From: Apostichopus californicus
Lineage: Eukaryota; Echinodermata; Holothuroidea; Aspidochirotida; Stichopodidae
Assembly (NCBI GenBank): GCA_020650975.1
Contig: JAIPMN010004669.1
Coordinates: forward strand, 1-22,616
DNA: 22,616 nucleotides
Direction: 5' to 3'
The position numbers and the translations under genes were made by a program. The stretch's first letter is position 1. The number at the start of each line of letters is the position of its first letter. Positions 9,702-21,336 of the stretch are shown here, in pieces. The notes beneath the pieces are model-generated. The model saw only the letters and a list, made by a program, of their open reading frames with translations, was not told the origin of the DNA and searched no databases.

Positions 9702-12700
9702 AGATGCATCTGAAATCAAAGAAAAATTATCTGGTGGCAACTAATGGTTGAGGCAAAACTTCTTGCCAGTAAAAAGGAGAGAGGTAAATTGTTAGATGAC
9801 ACCATTTGAAGCTACCATTGCTGAATAGCAAAAAGAAAAAAAAGGTTTATAAGGTAAATAATGATGTTACAAATATTGAACAAAATTATGTGCAATATAA
9901 TTATAAAAAAATTCAAAATTTTTGTAAATTAAAAGAAATATATTTTGTCCGCTTCGAAAAATGTTGAAGGATCGGTGTAGAAATCGGTCAGTGGTATATT
10001 ATTGACAACTCATCTAATTAGGATCCAGTTTAATCTTGTAAAGTCAGTTATTTTGCATTACTTTCTGTAAATGATGTATACTTCATGGGATCCCATAACA
10101 ATTTAGTCGAATTTTATTTGACTAAATCTAACTTTTCATTTCAAATCTCGAAGACAAAGTTTACAAAAATTATCAGATGTTTGAAATGCTATTTTCATAA
10201 AATGAGTAATACAGATATTAAGCCAAACAAAAGATTTTCTAAACTAGAATATTAAGTGTTAGTATATATATTTATTAACTTGCTATTAAGCAACGTTAAT
10301 TTGAATAATAAAGGGTGTTTATTTGATCAACTGCAATCTTTTGTCTGAGTAACACTCAGTGTAGGTTTGGTGAAATTTGGTGACAAAATGTAAAGATACC
10401 TTTCAAAAACTCAACATTGGGCGGTCTGAAGGTTTAATATATTTGCCATAAAAGCCCTCAGTTATTCCAGAAAACGAGCAGTCTGTTTCGTCATCATAGT
10501 TGTTTACCGATGACTCATTGAGACAACTGTTCAACAAGAACGCTTTTATTGCCAAGTTTTATAAATGTCTTTTGTTTGTTCATTCCTTTTTCGGGGGATT
10601 TGAAATCTTTCCTTTTTGTTATTTCATTTATTTAAATGACAATCGTTTTATGAAATATGTAATACAACAAAACCGTGAATACTGCTCGGAGCAACTTTTC
10701 TTGCCTTGTTTTTTTTGAGGACGGAAAAAAACAATTTTTTTGAAAATCTTTTCAACCTTTTTTATGGACTATTCATGGTATCTAACAATGCTTATTGCAA
10801 TACTTGTGCGTTGCTGTGCTTTAATATGCACGATAATTTGAACACAACACAAAAACAGCTCATGCAACGTATCGCTTGAAAACCATTATTTCCATTTTCT
10901 GCACAGGAAAATCGAAATTGACTGTACAACAATGTACTAGTCGAATGTGATCAAGAATCTCATGCTATGCAAATTTACTCCCAGTTTTCCATTATGTGTG
11001 TGTTCAAGTTGTGTATGCAAACCTGAAACATGGCAGCCATTGCATGTTAATGTTTATAAAGTCCAACAGCTTCACAACAAGACTTTTGGACTGTCACAAA
11101 ATACCAATTGTTTTGGCATATAAGTTTGCTGCACAGACCAGACGAAAACAAGGAATGTGTTGCTGTGTCAGGTTTTGCAAATTTAAAAAAAATCTTTTTG
11201 GGGGAGGGAGGGGGAAGGGGGGAAGTGGATTTGCACAGCTTAGAAGGGGATATTAGTCATGATAACATGATCCCTTCTTCAACAATTGCCAGAGATATTC
11301 ATTTATCAATACCAAACTTTAAGGCATCTCAACTTGTCGATACTTAATGCTATCTCAACACTGGTTTTTATCTCAAGTTGCATTATCTCATCGGTGAGAT
11401 GGGGAAAGTGCCTAGATGCTCCCAAGATCAAGTGACCTCCAATGCCAAGGGGTCTCTGCGAGCACTTCCAGGCAAGAAAAACCAACCTTTTTTCAGGTTT
11501 ATTCCTGCAAATTAAAGTGTATGGTTAAGCAGATGGTGCAACCGGGTTCCAGACGGTGTTAATCTGGCATTGTTTTTATCTGCACAAATAATTAGGTTTT
11601 TGTGGTCGTATGAACAGTGCCCCCAACGTGTAGTGACGTGAAAAAATGTTCGAAAGTGATACCTGGCTTTTCCCATACGAGCCTAACAATATTTTCCCAA
11701 TGATTGAAAAAAAAAGTGGACATTCTGTCAGCTTGCATTAAAGAAAGGGTATAAATATTTCAGTTATTCTGGGTTTCAAATTTACTGAAGTGTAAAATCT
11801 TTTTCCTAAATTTTCTTTAAAATTAGGAGGTAAGGGTTGGGGGGGGGGGGGGAACGGGAGTGTATTTCTATCATAAACATAGCAATTCACTACAGGAAGT
11901 CAGTTGATATAAAATCCCCATCATTTTTGTTAATTTTAGCTATGTGAAGGAGGGGGATTGGGGGTGGGCAAAAACCCTTCTGAAAATCCCTCAGTTGCCA
12001 TTCGGTGACCTACACCCCACCATCCCCTCCTCCCCCTTCCATTCATGTTTCAGCTATGTCCCTGTGTAGTGGTGATGGTACATAATTCCAATTTGATAAA
12101 TACTACTGACTTTTTGTTCAAGGTTGTCTTTTTCGTTTGTTTTATCAACACTATTTAACTAGTTCTCACATAACTGGGTAAAATGAGTATAGTTGTAATT
12201 CTTTTTATTACCAAATTTCAATACTTCTCATTTAACCTTCAACAGATAATTTTCAATCTCAGCCTGTGATAGTTTATTTCATTGTTTGTCAAACACAGTT
12301 GTTACTGGGAGCTGTTATGGAACAACTCCCTGGTTGTTATATCTAGCCTGAAATATAGCATATTTTATATTTACATATATCAAACAGGAGCAGAAAACTT
12401 GGAGAAGTTATCTTGAACCTTTCGGATCGAAATATTATTAATGAGTCCATTCCGGAATCATAAATAAAATTTATGTTCTCCATAGAAACAGGGTAGGAGA
12501 GAAAGAACAAATAACATTGGTAATCTAGAAGGGTGGGCAATCCAGAACATAAACTTTTCTTAGCAAACAAGACCCACCTTATGGTTTGTATTGATGAAAT
12601 TTCACACAATATTTCAGTAATATTATATGATTTTCTTTTTTTCGGGAAAGTTCTCTTGAGCCAGCACATATTTTTCAGCTACCCACCTTTGGGTTGCAAC

Positions 12701-14769
12701 CCATAGTTTCTTTTGTTTTTCATCTTATGTGGTGCTTACCTTATGTAGTGTCCAGTACTTATGTAATCTTTCCTGGTAACATTATTTACTCCTTTTTTTT
12801 GTTGAAAATACGCAAATTTTATATTAAAGAGGATCTAAGGTAACCTACCTTACAGACCAACTGTAATATTTCTCAATTTAATAAATATACATTAACACTG
12901 TATAAAAGTTTCTCAGTAAGTTTTCTATACTTGTTTATCATAAACTTTGTCATAAAGCAGATGCTGAATGTGGTCACCAACTAACCATAATTCATCCCCC
13001 TTTCACAAAATGTCAAGAGCCTTTGTAGAACAGCCTTGTGTTTAGAGCTAATTACAGACATAGTGTATAGTCTAAATATGCCTTGGAATACACCATTTGA
13101 CATTTAATATTTTGTTTTTGACCCCCCCCTCCAGCATGGGAATCTTCAATGACCCCTGCGCCAATCCCCTCCTTGGCCCTTCTATATAGGTTCAGCCACA
13201 TAGCTTTTAGAATCCCCCACCCCCGCTCCCCCTCCACACACATTTCAAATCCTGTGCACACTACTGTTCCTCAATAACTATACATTTTCATTTATCAAAC
13301 AAAGAGTCTTGAGTGCCAGGCAATCTGAAACTGTTGGATGGGAGGAAAAGTCTTACTAAATATGTTTAATACAAGACTGCTAAACTTGCCTGCTTTAAGC
13401 ACCTGCTGTACATATGCAAAAATCCACTAAGGATGGTCCCCCAAGTCCCACCAGGTTTTATATGTCCCTCCCCCACTCCTCCCCACTCCCCTCTATTCCC
13501 ACTTTTTCAAAAGCTTCTTTTGCCATGTGGTACAAAATTATAAACCAAGCAGTATTAACTTTGCTTCCTGCAGTATAACTGCGATAGCAGTTTAGGTTGA
13601 TAAAGTCAGCAAAGTATCAAGTTTTATATAATTTAAGTATATGGTAGGACTAACTGAAAATTATAACCACTTAATGATTTCAAAAAGAAAATTAAAAAAA
13701 AAAGAAGACAAATATCTCAAAAAGGAATTGAATTTGCACTTTCACTGTATTTTCTTCCCTTCATTGACGACAACATATGCAATGATACCACAAAGAAACA
13801 TCACTGAAGTGTACAAATCCATAGAACCCAGACCCTTTCATGCAGTGTATCATTTTTATTGCACACAATGTGTAAGATAACAGAAAGAAAAACAAGGGGG
13901 GGGGGGGTTAAAAAAAAGCACTCTAAATTATCTCCAATATTCCAAGTGAACAAAGTCGGTTAATATATATTCTATATCCAGTCAACATTCAGTACAGAGT
14001 CAGTGTGTATACAACAGCGTGTAACTTCAAGTTCATCTGTGCCATGACTTGAAATAACATTCAAGATCTACTATATGGCAAATTGCCATAGTAACTGCTG
14101 TCAAAACTGAGTCCAACTCTTCCACCCCCCCCCACCCCACACCCCTTCTTTAACATAGATGACGAGACAAAGGAAAAAGATAACGTGAGTTGGATGAATT
14201 TTACTAAATCTTAAATTTGCTCAACAGAACAGATGGACATGTAGAACTATTCGTTTTTTTTTTTAGTTAGTGTAATTATTTCATAATTCCATTTTGTCAT
14301 CCCTCAATTTAAAATCATGAGGCAAGCGGATTGGATACAAAAGTTAACTGTGATTCTATGTAATAATACACATTATTTCCTTGGCCATGTTTGTCTGTAC
14401 ACATTGAGAGTCATGCAATACGGGTAGAGTTTGGCATCTGTAAGGCATTCGCTTGTGCACGATACATATAACAATACCCATGTATGTAAAACCATAACAG
14501 ATTGCAAATGTAATACAGACCAGATTAATGGGGGATTCATCAATAGGGAGGCCCTGGGAGGGAGGGTAAATTGAAGGTACAAAGGACTTCCAATGAGATA
14601 TAAACTAGTATATTATATCCACTCCCCCTTCCCCACCCCCCCCCACATTCTACTTCTGCACAAAAACAACCAAGATTCTACTGAACCTACTGTAACAATG
14701 TAATTGAAAACTAGCTTCCTGCATGTATAAATATTAACATCCATAATCAATGTAAAGAGAAAAATAAAC
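9702..14769. other. Long intergenic stretch, no gene seen
   Basis: About 5 kb of AT-rich sequence. No reading frame carries a recognisable domain; the longest (12343-12669, minus, 108 codons) has no homology I can name. It holds scattered G or C runs: a G-rich tract at about 11193-11226, 14 G at 11839-11852, 12 G at 13896-13907, C-rich patches near 12010-12045, 13122-13135, 13207-13243, 13467-13500 and 14124-14145. A G-rich patch (11948-11968) faces the C-rich 12014-12038 and could form an imperfect hairpin. Confidence 0.6.
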
Positions 14770-14847
14770 CATCACCTTATGATAACAACACCAATGCAGG
14801 CTTTGAAACATCACCTTATGATTACAACACCAATGCAGGCTTTGAAA
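14770..14847. repeat. 39-bp tandem duplication
   Basis: Two adjacent copies of a 39-bp unit starting CATCACCTTATGAT and containing CACCAATGCAGGCTTTGAAA, with one mismatch between them. Intergenic. Confidence 0.93.
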
Positions 14848-15159
14848 TTGGTTTTATTCAGTGTTAGCTTTAGGTTATAGGCAGGCTGGTTATAGGTCTG
14901 CCAGACTTTGAGCTATTTGTATTCTGGTTTTTCTGCATGAATAGAGGGTATCGTTAAATGTTGGAAAGCAACAAGTCACACAGGCTAGAATGGAATCCAG
15001 GGTCGTTGAGGAACTCTATACATTTCTCTGCCCTGCATAGCTTATTTATACTTATAAATATGTGGACAAGTTGCTGTGCTGTTTGCTGTTGTTTGTTCTT
15101 GAACAGTTCAAGGACACAGTAGTAGTAATAGTGGTACATTTCATATCACACGTAGCCTT
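14848..15159. other. Intergenic, nothing recognised
   Basis: AT-rich sequence with no gene or repeat that I recognise. The minus frame at 14954-15139 has no recognisable content. Confidence 0.5.
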
Positions 15160-15434
15160 TGTTAAGGTGAATCGGCCATTTATTCTTTGCCAAATGCGCT
15201 GAGTCGATCCTTACTATTCATCACGCTATGAGCGATTCGTTCCTGTGATTGGCGCCTGTGTGTGATTTGTTCCTCCTGTGATTGCACTGGCCTCTGTAGG
15301 GGAGGAAATATAATAGCCGTAGCATTTTCCTATTTTATTTAGGGAGACTCATTCGGTGTCGGTGAGCAGACTCGGCAGAGTCCATATCACACCAAGCTTT
15401 ATCCTGCGTTAGTCTCACTGATTACTTGTTAACA
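15160..15434 (+). mobile_element. Candidate solo LTR (fossil), weak
   Basis: A 275-bp block bounded by TGTTAA on the left and TTAACA on the right, the TG...CA inverted ends typical of LTRs. Inside are an inverted CCAAT-type motif (GATTGGC), a TATA-like AAATATAATAG near 15307 and a following GC-richer stretch, the order expected for U3 then R. Its composition differs from the AT-rich flanks. Against it: I see no matching short duplication of the target on the two sides and no second LTR or internal region in the window. Family and age cannot be judged. Confidence 0.3.
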
Positions 15435-16113
15435 GTCCAGCATGGATGGTGTGACAATTATACTAACAAACCACTGTACAGTCACACTCCAACAGAACAA
15501 AGACTTTGCAAGTAACATATATACTCCCCACAACGAGGGTCATACCACATCACTGTGCGGAAACACCACTGAACTTTCCTTGAAGCCTGCACTGAGTCAC
15601 AGTACCAGTAACAAAATTAGATATTTCTTCCCCATTATGAATAGTAATGTACAGCTCCTGTAACATGTGTTAAAGCTCAAAGGTTTGGTGATTTAGTTGC
15701 ATGAGTTCCATTCTTGATATCACCATCAAATTTCATCTTTCCCTTGAGCTGAATGCCCTGTACCCTCTCCATCGTTAGACCAGCCCTCTTTTTCCCGACT
15801 ACCGATCAATTCATGATTTCAGGCATATAGTGAAAAAACAGTGTATTGATACCATATTTATACAACAAATAGTACTACAAAGCTCTGTCTCTAGCCCCTA
15901 GCTTGGATAAATTCCGATGAATGAGAGTTCTTCTCAAAACAATTTGTCTTTAAAGTACGCCATGTTCTCGAGCCACTTTCGGTAAAGTTTGTACAGAGAC
16001 GTCAGACACTTCTCTCATATTCACTGTGTAATAGTAACTAGCATGGATGGAGAGTGTGTACCTTGGGTGAGGTATCCAAACCAAAGGTCGGAATCGGTGA
16101 GCCGCCTTTCATC
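15435..16113 (-). other. Likely EMC4 3' UTR and intergenic sequence
   Basis: Sequence downstream of the EMC4 stop on the minus strand. No canonical AATAAA is visible in the first several hundred bases. A variant TATAAA lies at 15857-15862 (minus) and a canonical AATAAA at 15334-15339 (minus), the latter inside the candidate LTR. The true poly(A) site cannot be set from sequence alone. The small plus frame at 15442-15663 (73 codons) has no recognisable domain. Confidence 0.45.
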
Positions 16114-18388
16114 TTAGAAACTAAGGCCACCTCCAGAATATTCCATTCTCTGGTGAATAAATGAAGAGACAAAAAATAAATGCAAATTTTGAGATCAACA
16201 ATGGCTGGTTATGGTCGTTAGCTCTCTGCAGATTAATGAAACATGATCCACTGAATTAATCACGATGGAAAGAGGTTATCTTGAGGTCAACCTGCCATGA
16301 AAACTAAAATCTTCATTTAGTGCAAAATTTGCTACAATATTTTGTACAGTATGTAGACATACATGTCCACATGCAGCTTCCAACATTTGTTGAACATTAG
16401 TTTCTTCACTTGTAAATAAAAACTAATAATTGTTTCGGATGCAAACAACAAATAAATCTTCTCAATCACTGTGTGGGAAAGGTGAGGCACAGTACCATCG
16501 TGGATTGATTAATCCCAACAACTTCCGACCGTCTATCTGTTTACTGAACGATAGCACAGTACTGGTTAAAGAAACTCACCTCTTGAGGCTCAAGAAAGGA
16601 TAACCAATCTGAAGAATATATCGGTAGGAGACCCATCGACGAACATTTATAGAGCGCAAGGGCAATACCGAGGAGATTTGAAACAAAAAACACGAACATC
16701 TGGATGTAGGCTTGCGGACTTCCCTCTAATAACTTGAAAGCTGGTGGAAGAAGAAGAAGGAGGACAAAGTCGATTGAAAAAGACGGTGTCTGAGAACGTT
16801 CATGAAAATGATTATTAATACCAAAGACAAAGAAGACCTTGGACATCATAGACGAGACAACTTTCCCAATTGCCATTGACAGCATCAGCCCAGAGGTCTT
16901 ATTGCTGGAATATAAATTAACCTTTCTTGAACATTGAAATCTCAAAAACTTATTTCTGTTTTGTTGTTGGTTAAAATCCCATCCTGATATCAAACATATT
17001 GACAAAGTTTACAATGACTTCACGGTGACATCACTTACAGCTGTTGTATAATCCTGAGTTGCATCGTTACTGATACACCCCATTCCTTGCATCCTTCACA
17101 AATTTGCAGGATGAACCCAACAGGGCGTTGTCTTTCATATTCATCAAAATATTAATAATGTGAATTTTTATATTTTTTTAAATTCTGAGGAAAAAGTTCA
17201 ATTGGAAATCATGCAATCCCTCATTCAGCGACTGTAGGCTGGCACAATCATGCACCACAAGTCACTTTGTTAAGTACAGTACTTACTTGTCTTTAAGGAC
17301 ATCAGCGCCTGGATTGGTCGCCACACCATCATACCAACCATCATGATGGGAAAGATAGATATGGTGCTGCCAGCCATGTACATCAAAAATAGATTCATTG
17401 GGAGTTGTTTTAGTGGTCCAAGAGCAATATCCCAACATTTCTGAAAATGAGGAGGTAAATTTCAAATTATCTGTATGCATCCAACGATTGACACACACAC
17501 AGAACAACCTAAAACATTACACCAATACTTAATCATTAAATTTTATAATGAAAGGAAAAATTGTAACAGCACCTCCCTCCCCTCCATCATGAATTTTCCT
17601 TTCCACTCCCCCGCCCTCCCACTCCATTTTGACATAATACCTATCATTCTTTTCCATGCTGAACATTCTCTTCTATGTATACTCTCAAAAAAAAAAATGA
17701 TAGTTACCTTTGCAACAAGATTAGAATCTGTTTCACGGGAGACGGCTTCCGATGCCATTCTGTCACATGAGTATCCGATGGGAGCTGTCAGGTCAGATCT
17801 CTCTCCTCTGTCCTGCTTAGATCTGAAACACCATACACACAGAAAACTATGAAAACTACTCCTCCGGTTAGAGAGACAGCCGATAATATCTACTGTAAAC
17901 CTTCAGCTTTACAAAATTAAGATATTGATCCATCTGTGATTGTGTTCAGATACTCAAATGCCATAACAATGCATGTCATTAACTGGAATCTAGACAACTT
18001 TTATGATAAAGGAAAAATAAAGTTGACAAAATTCCACATTAATTTTACAATTTGATAAAAGCGTCTTGGGGACTAAATTTTGAGAACTCTACGGAAGCCT
18101 TGAAGACTTATTCCTTAACTTTGTCTTGGTGGAAAAATGGTAGTCTTATCAACTGCAATTTTATTGCAAGTAATATTCTGTGACTTTTGTATAAGATTGC
18201 CGATCAATGCTACCAGCTTGTTTCAATTTGAACGGTCTCCCATACTATATATTTGAAACATAACCTCAAAATGCCACACTATGGAAATATTTACATATAT
18301 ATATGTAACAAAACATCATACCATACCTTGTGAGATCTATAGCCCACTTATGGCGTTTATTCTTCATAACATTTACAGTATTGGCCAT
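16114..18388 (-). CDS. EMC4: ER membrane protein complex subunit 4, complete, five coding exons
   Basis: EMC4 (TMEM85) is a subunit of the ER membrane protein complex, which inserts tail-anchored and multi-pass proteins into the ER membrane. Exons on the minus strand: 18388-18327, 17822-17708, 17440-17287, 16740-16580, 16149-16114 (stop TAA 16116-16114). All introns are GT-AG and phases fit, giving 175 residues against 183 in human. Conserved blocks in order: HKWAIDL (13-19), [12 protein letters not shown] (60-71), [20 protein letters not shown] (86-105), FKLLEGSPQ (112-120), [10 protein letters not shown] (141-150), [19 protein letters not shown] (154-172). Hydrophobic segments at about 72-98 and 121-141 fit the family's membrane helices. 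The start has a good context (AACCATGG). Reading past the exon 4 donor (GAG|GTGAGT) would add 12 unrelated residues to a stop at 16541; splicing to the 36-nt last exon restores the family C-terminus. Confidence 0.96.
16150..16579 (-). other. EMC4 intron 4
   Basis: A 430-bp intron between the main fourth exon and the 36-nt last exon. Donor GTGAGT and acceptor CACCAG are both good. No repeat or gene is seen inside. Confidence 0.85.
16741..17286 (-). other. EMC4 intron 3
   Basis: A 546-bp intron with a GTAAGT donor and a CTTCTTCTTCTTCCACCAG acceptor. The reading frame of exon 4 stays open through much of it (to about 17005), but that translation has no EMC4 similarity and the acceptor at 16741-16742 restores the family alignment. 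Confidence 0.85.
17823..18326 (-). other. EMC4 intron 1
   Basis: A 504-bp intron with a GTATGG donor and a TTTCAG acceptor. AT-rich, with a short TATATATA run near 18294-18304. No other feature seen. Confidence 0.8.
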
Positions 18389-18408
18389 GGTTACTGTCTA
18401 TGGCTATC
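18389..18408 (-). promoter_or_regulatory. Possible EMC4 5' UTR exon edge
   Basis: On the minus strand a pyrimidine-rich tract followed by CTGACAG (18415-18409) sits 20 bases before the start codon. It resembles a 3' splice site, so the 5' UTR may be split, with a non-coding first exon upstream at higher coordinates. A donor-like CAGTGTAAGC at about 19433-19424 is one possible partner. Speculative. Confidence 0.3.
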
Positions 18409-18540
18409 CTGTCAGAAACAAACAATATGATAAAGGTAAGAAAGAATCACATAGTGCACTAGGTCTTATATCATTTCTATTAACAAATATCTATGTATAA
18501 TTCTCTATCTATACTATAAAAACAATGTTATTTTCCCCCT

Positions 18541-19130
18541 TTGGGCCTCTAGCGAGGTCGATCAGGGATTAAACTCCTTTTTGTTGTTGCTGATATTGCT
18601 AGGCCTACCTTACATGTTTACAATAGTCTAGGCTTCATTATTTTAATAAGGCCTACATACCCTTTTTGTAACAGCAAAAACGAAAATCTCACCAGGAAAA
18701 TCTGAAAACATGTTAACTTTCTATATACCTACAAAAAAAGTATGAATGGGATTGATTCAGTTTCCGGGATGTCAATTTTTGGTTCGCAAGACCTATCCAT
18801 CTACAGTAGCCTAGCTTAGTAATAGTATATAGGCTAGGCCTATCTGTATTGTTGCAAAGCATGTATGGATGTGCAGTGCATATGTCCCTTCAAATTCTGG
18901 AAATTTGAAGGAAAAGGTATGTGATAGTTCACATGACATGAATCTATTCTGTGGAATTGGTACAGCTTGGTTGGCCCACTGTAGAGATCAGTGGGTTGGC
19001 CTAGGCAATAGCCTAGGTCTAGGGTACTGAAACTTTAAATAATGTTAGGCATGTAAACGCGCCTAGGCATTATGTACAGTAGCCTATCAAGTATCATTAT
19101 ACAGTAATGGGATAGGTAACCTAGGAATTG
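18541..19130. repeat. AGGCCTA/CCTAGG-rich segment
   Basis: About ten variants of AGGCCTA, TAGGCCTA and CCTAGGC occur within about 600 bp upstream of EMC4, among them TAGGCCTACC near 18600, AGGCTAGGCCTAT near 18831, GGCCTAGGCAATAGCCTAGG near 18997 and GCGCCTAGGCAT near 19060. They are palindromic or nearly so and irregularly spaced, so this is not a simple tandem repeat. The function is unknown. Confidence 0.5.
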
Positions 19131-19395
19131 TCGACTTGAACTATTTTTAATTACCTATAATTCCCGTCTGATTGACCTTTTAATTTCGTTTCTATATGAC
19201 AGTGAAATGAGTTCAATCCGCAACTTGAAACTGCTTAATTTCTTCTTAAGAAATCGTGTCTTTAGAAGCCATGCATAACTCCGTAAGATACAGGTCGCAA
19301 GAAAGGCCACATTGAAGGTAGCAGGCACTAAGAGCAGACAATAAAAAGCAGCCACTAAGAGAAAAAGGACAGTTAGACATGACCCACAGTACTGC

Positions 19396-19448
19396 CACTG
19401 CGGTCGTGTGTGTGTGTATTATGCTTACACTGCGGTCGTGTGTGTGTT
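19396..19448. repeat. Short duplication ending in a GT microsatellite
   Basis: The phrase CACTGCGGTCGTGTGTGTGT occurs at 19396 and again at 19428, a 32-bp period. The region is non-coding. Confidence 0.85.
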
Positions 19449-20179
19449 GTTCAATTAGTGCATAAATAAGAAAGGTATTGTTTTTTCTTTTCTTTCTTCA
19501 AACTCGATTAATTTGAGTTATCGACCTAGATGAGAGATCCGGTTAGCACCTCATTAAAGAAGAAAGGTTCCTCTTTTATGTGGTCTATATCTGACATCGG
19601 TAACAAGTTCACCCTTTGTTCACCATTTCACCATTTGAACCGCATGGCATCATAAGTCAAGGAGGCAATACACCTCATAACCCAAACTTTGAAATCTTGC
19701 TGTTTGGAAGGAGTTCGCTTCACACGTTTGGCCATGTTGGACCTTCGACCTCCATTAACCTAAGTCTGACATCCTAACTTTGAGAGTTTCCGCCAGTTTT
19801 TCACTTTAGCATGTGCGTATTTTTGACAAAATATGTGTGTTACGGTAAATTTATTTGACCTTTAACTTCTGCACAAATGACGTAATAAGTCACGGCGGGA
19901 CTACACCCTCGGCTAGGTGCATACCCACCGTGGGCGTGGCCGCAGGCAAAATAACTAGAGGGGTGGGGCAAGCACACTTCGGATTTTCAATGACCGGTTA
20001 ACTGTATAAATAGAAAACCCGGTTTACGATAAAAAAAAAAATTAGTCGGCTTAACGTCAAAATTGATCTGGTTTTGCTGGATGACCGGGGCTGGAATGGT
20101 ATAGCAACAAGGTGCAGCAATGTAACTTAGTGGCCCCCAAAGGAGAGTCATATTTTCCTACCAATAGGCCCAGGCACTA
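19449..20179. promoter_or_regulatory. Upstream region with CRE-like and GC-box-like motifs
   Basis: No gene I can support. The stretch has an ATF/CREB-like ATGACGTAAT at 19877-19886, a KLF/Sp1-like GGGCGTGGC at 19932-19940 and, on the minus strand, CAACATGGCC around 19738-19729, which resembles a YY1 element and starts a 35-codon frame (19735-19628). Such motifs are common near animal promoters, but single matches are weak evidence and there is no clear TATA box or start site. Confidence 0.25.
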
Positions 20180-21316
20180 GCCGGTGTTCTATGTTGAGGA
20201 CAGGATTTCTTTCCGAATTGCAATTCCGTTGGGTATTGGGAGTTTTTTTTGGTGGGTCGACTTTAATGGGTGTTTTGTACTTGTACCGCTGTCTGGGGGC
20301 CTTTCTCCAGATTGAAGATTCAAGACAGTCCCATAGTTTGTCATTTTGGCCGATTGTTGCCCCGTAGCGAGCTTAAAACACGAAAACACATGCAGGGACG
20401 TCGTGCGAAAATATATTTTGGGGGGGCCCGTGAGCAGGTGATGACTATCTAAGCGGAGCGCCACCACGGGTTGGCGCGCAGCGTTCAAGAAAATTTTTCG
20501 TCTGGCAGACCCCTCAGATTGCAGGAAACGGCACTTCCCGTGCTTTATGGCAGTAAGCAACACCCCTAAAATTGATCAAAATTTCCGGCAATTTTTTATT
20601 TTAGGAAATATTCTCGAAGTAAGTGATCGCCATTTATTCCTCAGTTTACCAATTCCTCGTCTACCAGAAGCGCCCAAAATTTACTGTGACTGGGTAAAGA
20701 AAAAGATATGCCGTTTGAAAACATGGGCAGAAAAAGCGAAAGTAGCGAAACCTAAGGTAAAACGTGCGATAACGAAGTGATTATTTTCCAGGTTAATTGT
20801 GACTGTATTTGAAATCATTATTATTATTCATTTTTTTAAAAACTACCTATCAGATCATGAGGAAAATTTATCCTGGTGGACCTTTTAGCGAACTGATTGC
20901 ATTACTTGAGAAGAAGTTAACATGGAGTCCCATAATCTATGTTCACTACATTTATCTTAACTTTCCGAACTTTGTTACAGGCTTAGAAAACAATTAAAAA
21001 ATTTGCCATTTTTCATGGAAAATTGACTGACTTTGGCAAAGGTAACGGGTTGCACTTACTCTGGGACTACGTATATATAATATTGTTCAACGATGGCAGC
21101 GTTGATGGCACATTTGGTTCATTAGTTATCAACCAGTACTTATTTAACTGTTTCGATTGAAAGAATAACAACAATTAACAACCATTGACCAAGCAGTCAA
21201 CAGAAGCCCCATTTCTCGTAGGCCCTACAAGAAATTCAGATGCTGACACTGTTCGAAAACACTTTTTTTTTTAAATTATGACAAAATTTTATGACACCTT
21301 TGACAAAATTTGGGGG

Positions 21317-21336
21317 GGGGGGGCCTGCGCCCCCCC
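21317..21336. repeat. G/C hairpin
   Basis: GGGGGGGC, loop CTGC, GCCCCCCC: a perfect 8-bp stem formed by a G run and a C run. Non-coding. Confidence 0.8.

Noticed and set aside
12343-12669. 108-codon minus-strand frame in the intergenic region
   Set aside because: No recognisable domain, no splice partners and AT-rich composition like the surrounding non-coding DNA.
16541-17005. A 154-codon minus-strand frame taken as a whole gene
   Set aside because: Only 16740-16580 is EMC4 coding. The part above 16740 is intron and the part below 16580 is read-through of a strong donor; splicing on both sides restores the family alignment.
17283-17507. Minus-strand frame starting MFCVCVNRW
   Set aside because: It is a different frame over EMC4 exon 3. 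The correct frame gives [12 protein letters not shown] and WRPIQALM.
19155-19355. 66-codon minus-strand hydrophobic frame upstream of EMC4
   Set aside because: No homology recognised; the hydrophobic residues follow from AT-rich DNA. It may lie in an EMC4 5' UTR, but nothing supports coding.
20189-20563. 124-codon minus-strand frame
   Set aside because: It overlaps GC-rich repeat-like DNA and has no domain I recognise or supporting neighbours.
20547-20780. 77-codon plus-strand frame with a lysine-rich end
   Set aside because: No family recognised, no start context or splice sites that build a larger gene; probably chance.
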